6,508 nucleotides of DNA from Syntrophomonadaceae bacterium (GTDB lineage: Bacteria; Bacillota_D; Dethiobacteria; DTU022; UBA8154). The stretch is from positions 1 to 6,508 of the forward strand of contig SKMY01000049.1 of assembly GCA_007120815.1 (NCBI GenBank), given 5' to 3'. Both the position numbers and the translations under genes were made by a program. Numbering within the stretch: position 1 is the stretch's first letter; the number at the start of each line of letters is the position of its first letter. The notes below the pieces were generated by a model. That model made no database searches. It was given only the letters and a program-made list of their open reading frames with translations, and was not told the origin of the DNA. Shown in pieces: positions 5,844 through 6,508 of the stretch.

Positions 5844-6443
5844 ATGTGTAAAGTGAACAGAAAGTTCCTAATCACCGCCTTGGTGCTAAGCCTGACCCTG
5901 ATGCTGGCGGGCACCCTGGTCTTTGCGGGCTACCACATTACTATCACCATTGACGGCAGGGAGATTGAAAGCGACGTGGCTCCCCAGCTGTTAGACGGTC
6001 GTACCCTGGTGCCAATCCGGGTAATCACCGAGTATTTCGGTGCCGATGTGGCCTGGGTGCAGGAAACCATGAGCGTGGAGATCACCTCTCCTCCCCAAAG
6101 GTTCCTTGATGCTTACACGGAAAAGGAGATGTATATCAAGCAGGCCAGTGAAGTCCTTCCCATGTTCAATGCCGGCACAGCGGTGGTGCTGGATGTCAGG
6201 GGCGATGATCTGCGTGCCCGCAGCCTTATCATTGATTCCATACACATCCCCATGCCCCAGCTCTTAGACAGGTTGGATGAGCTTCCCCGGGATAAGGCCA
6301 TCGCCGTCTACTGCGCCAAGAACATCAACGCCGCCTATGCCGTGGCCATCCTGAACATGCAGGGCTACGAGGCCTATCTCCTGGAAAACGGGATCAATGC
6401 ATGGATTTCAGCAGGCGGTAAAACCATGTTTTACACCCGCTGA
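5844..6443 (+). CDS. Exported copper-amine-oxidase-N-like / rhodanese fusion protein
   Basis: This 199-residue protein begins with a signal peptide (basic VNRK, then a hydrophobic core) and a likely cleavage VFA|GY near residue 28. Residues about 31-80 form a half-length copper-amine-oxidase-N-like module (ITITIDGRE, DGRTLVPIRVITEYFGADVAW). Residues about 100-195 resemble a single rhodanese domain: VVLDVRG at 114-120, then VYCAKNINAA with Cys157 in the active-site position, and GYEAYLLENGINAW. Rhodaneses carry sulfane sulfur as a cysteine persulfide; the loop here (CAKNINA) differs from the usual CRSGNRS type, so the substrate or activity may differ. It would act outside the membrane. ATG 5844 is preceded by AGGAAGGGAG (5831-5840); TTG 5841 and GTG 5853 are alternatives. 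It is probably controlled by the leader RNA and terminator upstream and shares the surface-type module with the protein at 22-1875. Confidence 0.85.
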   Translation: MCKVNRKFLITALVLSLTLMLAGTLVFAGYHITITIDGREIESDVAPQLLDGRTLVPIRVITEYFGADVAWVQETMSVEITSPPQRFLDAYTEKEMYIKQASEVLPMFNAGTAVVLDVRGDDLRARSLIIDSIHIPMPQLLDRLDELPRDKAIAVYCAKNINAAYAVAILNMQGYEAYLLENGINAWISAGGKTMFYTR

Positions 6444-6448
6444 TCGGA

Positions 6449-6483
6449 CTGCTAATAGCCGGGCAGTTCGCCTGGCAGAGCAG
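6449..6483 (+). other. Hairpin downstream of the rhodanese gene
   Basis: GCCGGGC (6458-6464) pairs with GCCTGGC (6470-6476), with one G-T pair and an AGTTC loop; CTGC (6449-6452) and GCAG (6480-6483) can extend it. No T-run follows, so it is not a standard intrinsic terminator, but it may mark the transcript end. Confidence 0.4.
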
Positions 6484-6496
6484 AAGGCACAATCTA

Positions 6497-6508
6497 ACAG
6501 GGCAAACC
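6497..6508 (+). ncRNA. 5' start of a c-di-GMP class I (GEMM-I) riboswitch, cut by the window edge
   Basis: The final bases, ACAGGGCAAACC, match exactly the conserved opening of the class I c-di-GMP riboswitch as I recall it from the Vibrio cholerae Vc2 aptamer, where a GAAA-capped stem and GGACGC follow. Only the first dozen bases are visible, so the rest cannot be checked. It would control a gene beyond the window. Confidence 0.55.

Noticed and set aside
1..6508. CRISPR array, tRNA, rRNA, insertion sequence or attachment site
   Set aside because: No regularly spaced identical repeats with unique spacers, no cloverleaf-like sequence, no transposase-like protein and no terminal inverted repeats were seen.

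Overview
This looks like about 6.5 kb of chromosome from a Gram-positive, Clostridia-type Firmicute, probably a Peptococcaceae or thermophilic/syntrophic relative. The grounds are purine-rich Shine-Dalgarno sites, sigma-A-like promoters, GC-rich coding DNA next to AT-rich spacers, copper-amine-oxidase-N-like surface domains, and cyclic-di-GMP-type riboswitch signals. Genus-level placement is inference. All five genes I accept are on the + strand.

Layout. (1) 22-1875: a large secreted protein with a signal peptide, a His/Pro-rich segment, seven RCC1 beta-propeller repeats and a C-terminal copper-amine-oxidase-N-like wall/surface domain. (2) 1876-2315: a non-coding stretch with C-rich CCCCATG repeats, a good sigma-A promoter and a long structured leader. 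(3) 2316-3548 and 3589-4806: a tandem pair of regulators, about 76% identical by hand count. Each has an OmpR/SARP-type winged helix, a BTAD domain, and a C-terminal region that reads as a degenerate GGDEF domain (WNDNQF and WNDSQF where GGDEF would be). (4) 4859-4973: a promoter region with six consecutive 11-bp units sharing TNTRACY, directly upstream of a TATACT -10 box. (5) 4974-5492: a 172-residue protein of unknown function built from two 57-residue repeats. (6) 5493-5843: a non-coding region with a 14-bp duplicated element, a pseudoknot-capable element resembling a class II c-di-GMP riboswitch, and a strong intrinsic terminator. (7) 5844-6443: an exported protein fusing a copper-amine-oxidase-N-like segment to a rhodanese domain with a retained cysteine. 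(8) The last 12 bases match the opening of a class I c-di-GMP riboswitch, cut by the window edge.

How the parts may work together (inference). The two SARP/BTAD regulators are plausible activators of the 172-residue gene, since the phased repeats have the spacing (7-bp site plus 4-bp gap) used by OmpR/PhoB/SARP proteins and end nine bases before the -10 box. A degenerate GGDEF domain on these regulators, plus one probable and one possible c-di-GMP riboswitch nearby, suggests a c-di-GMP-linked locus controlling surface or exported proteins. That combination, especially the SARP-BTAD-pseudoGGDEF architecture and the two-repeat target protein, is the most likely undescribed system here.
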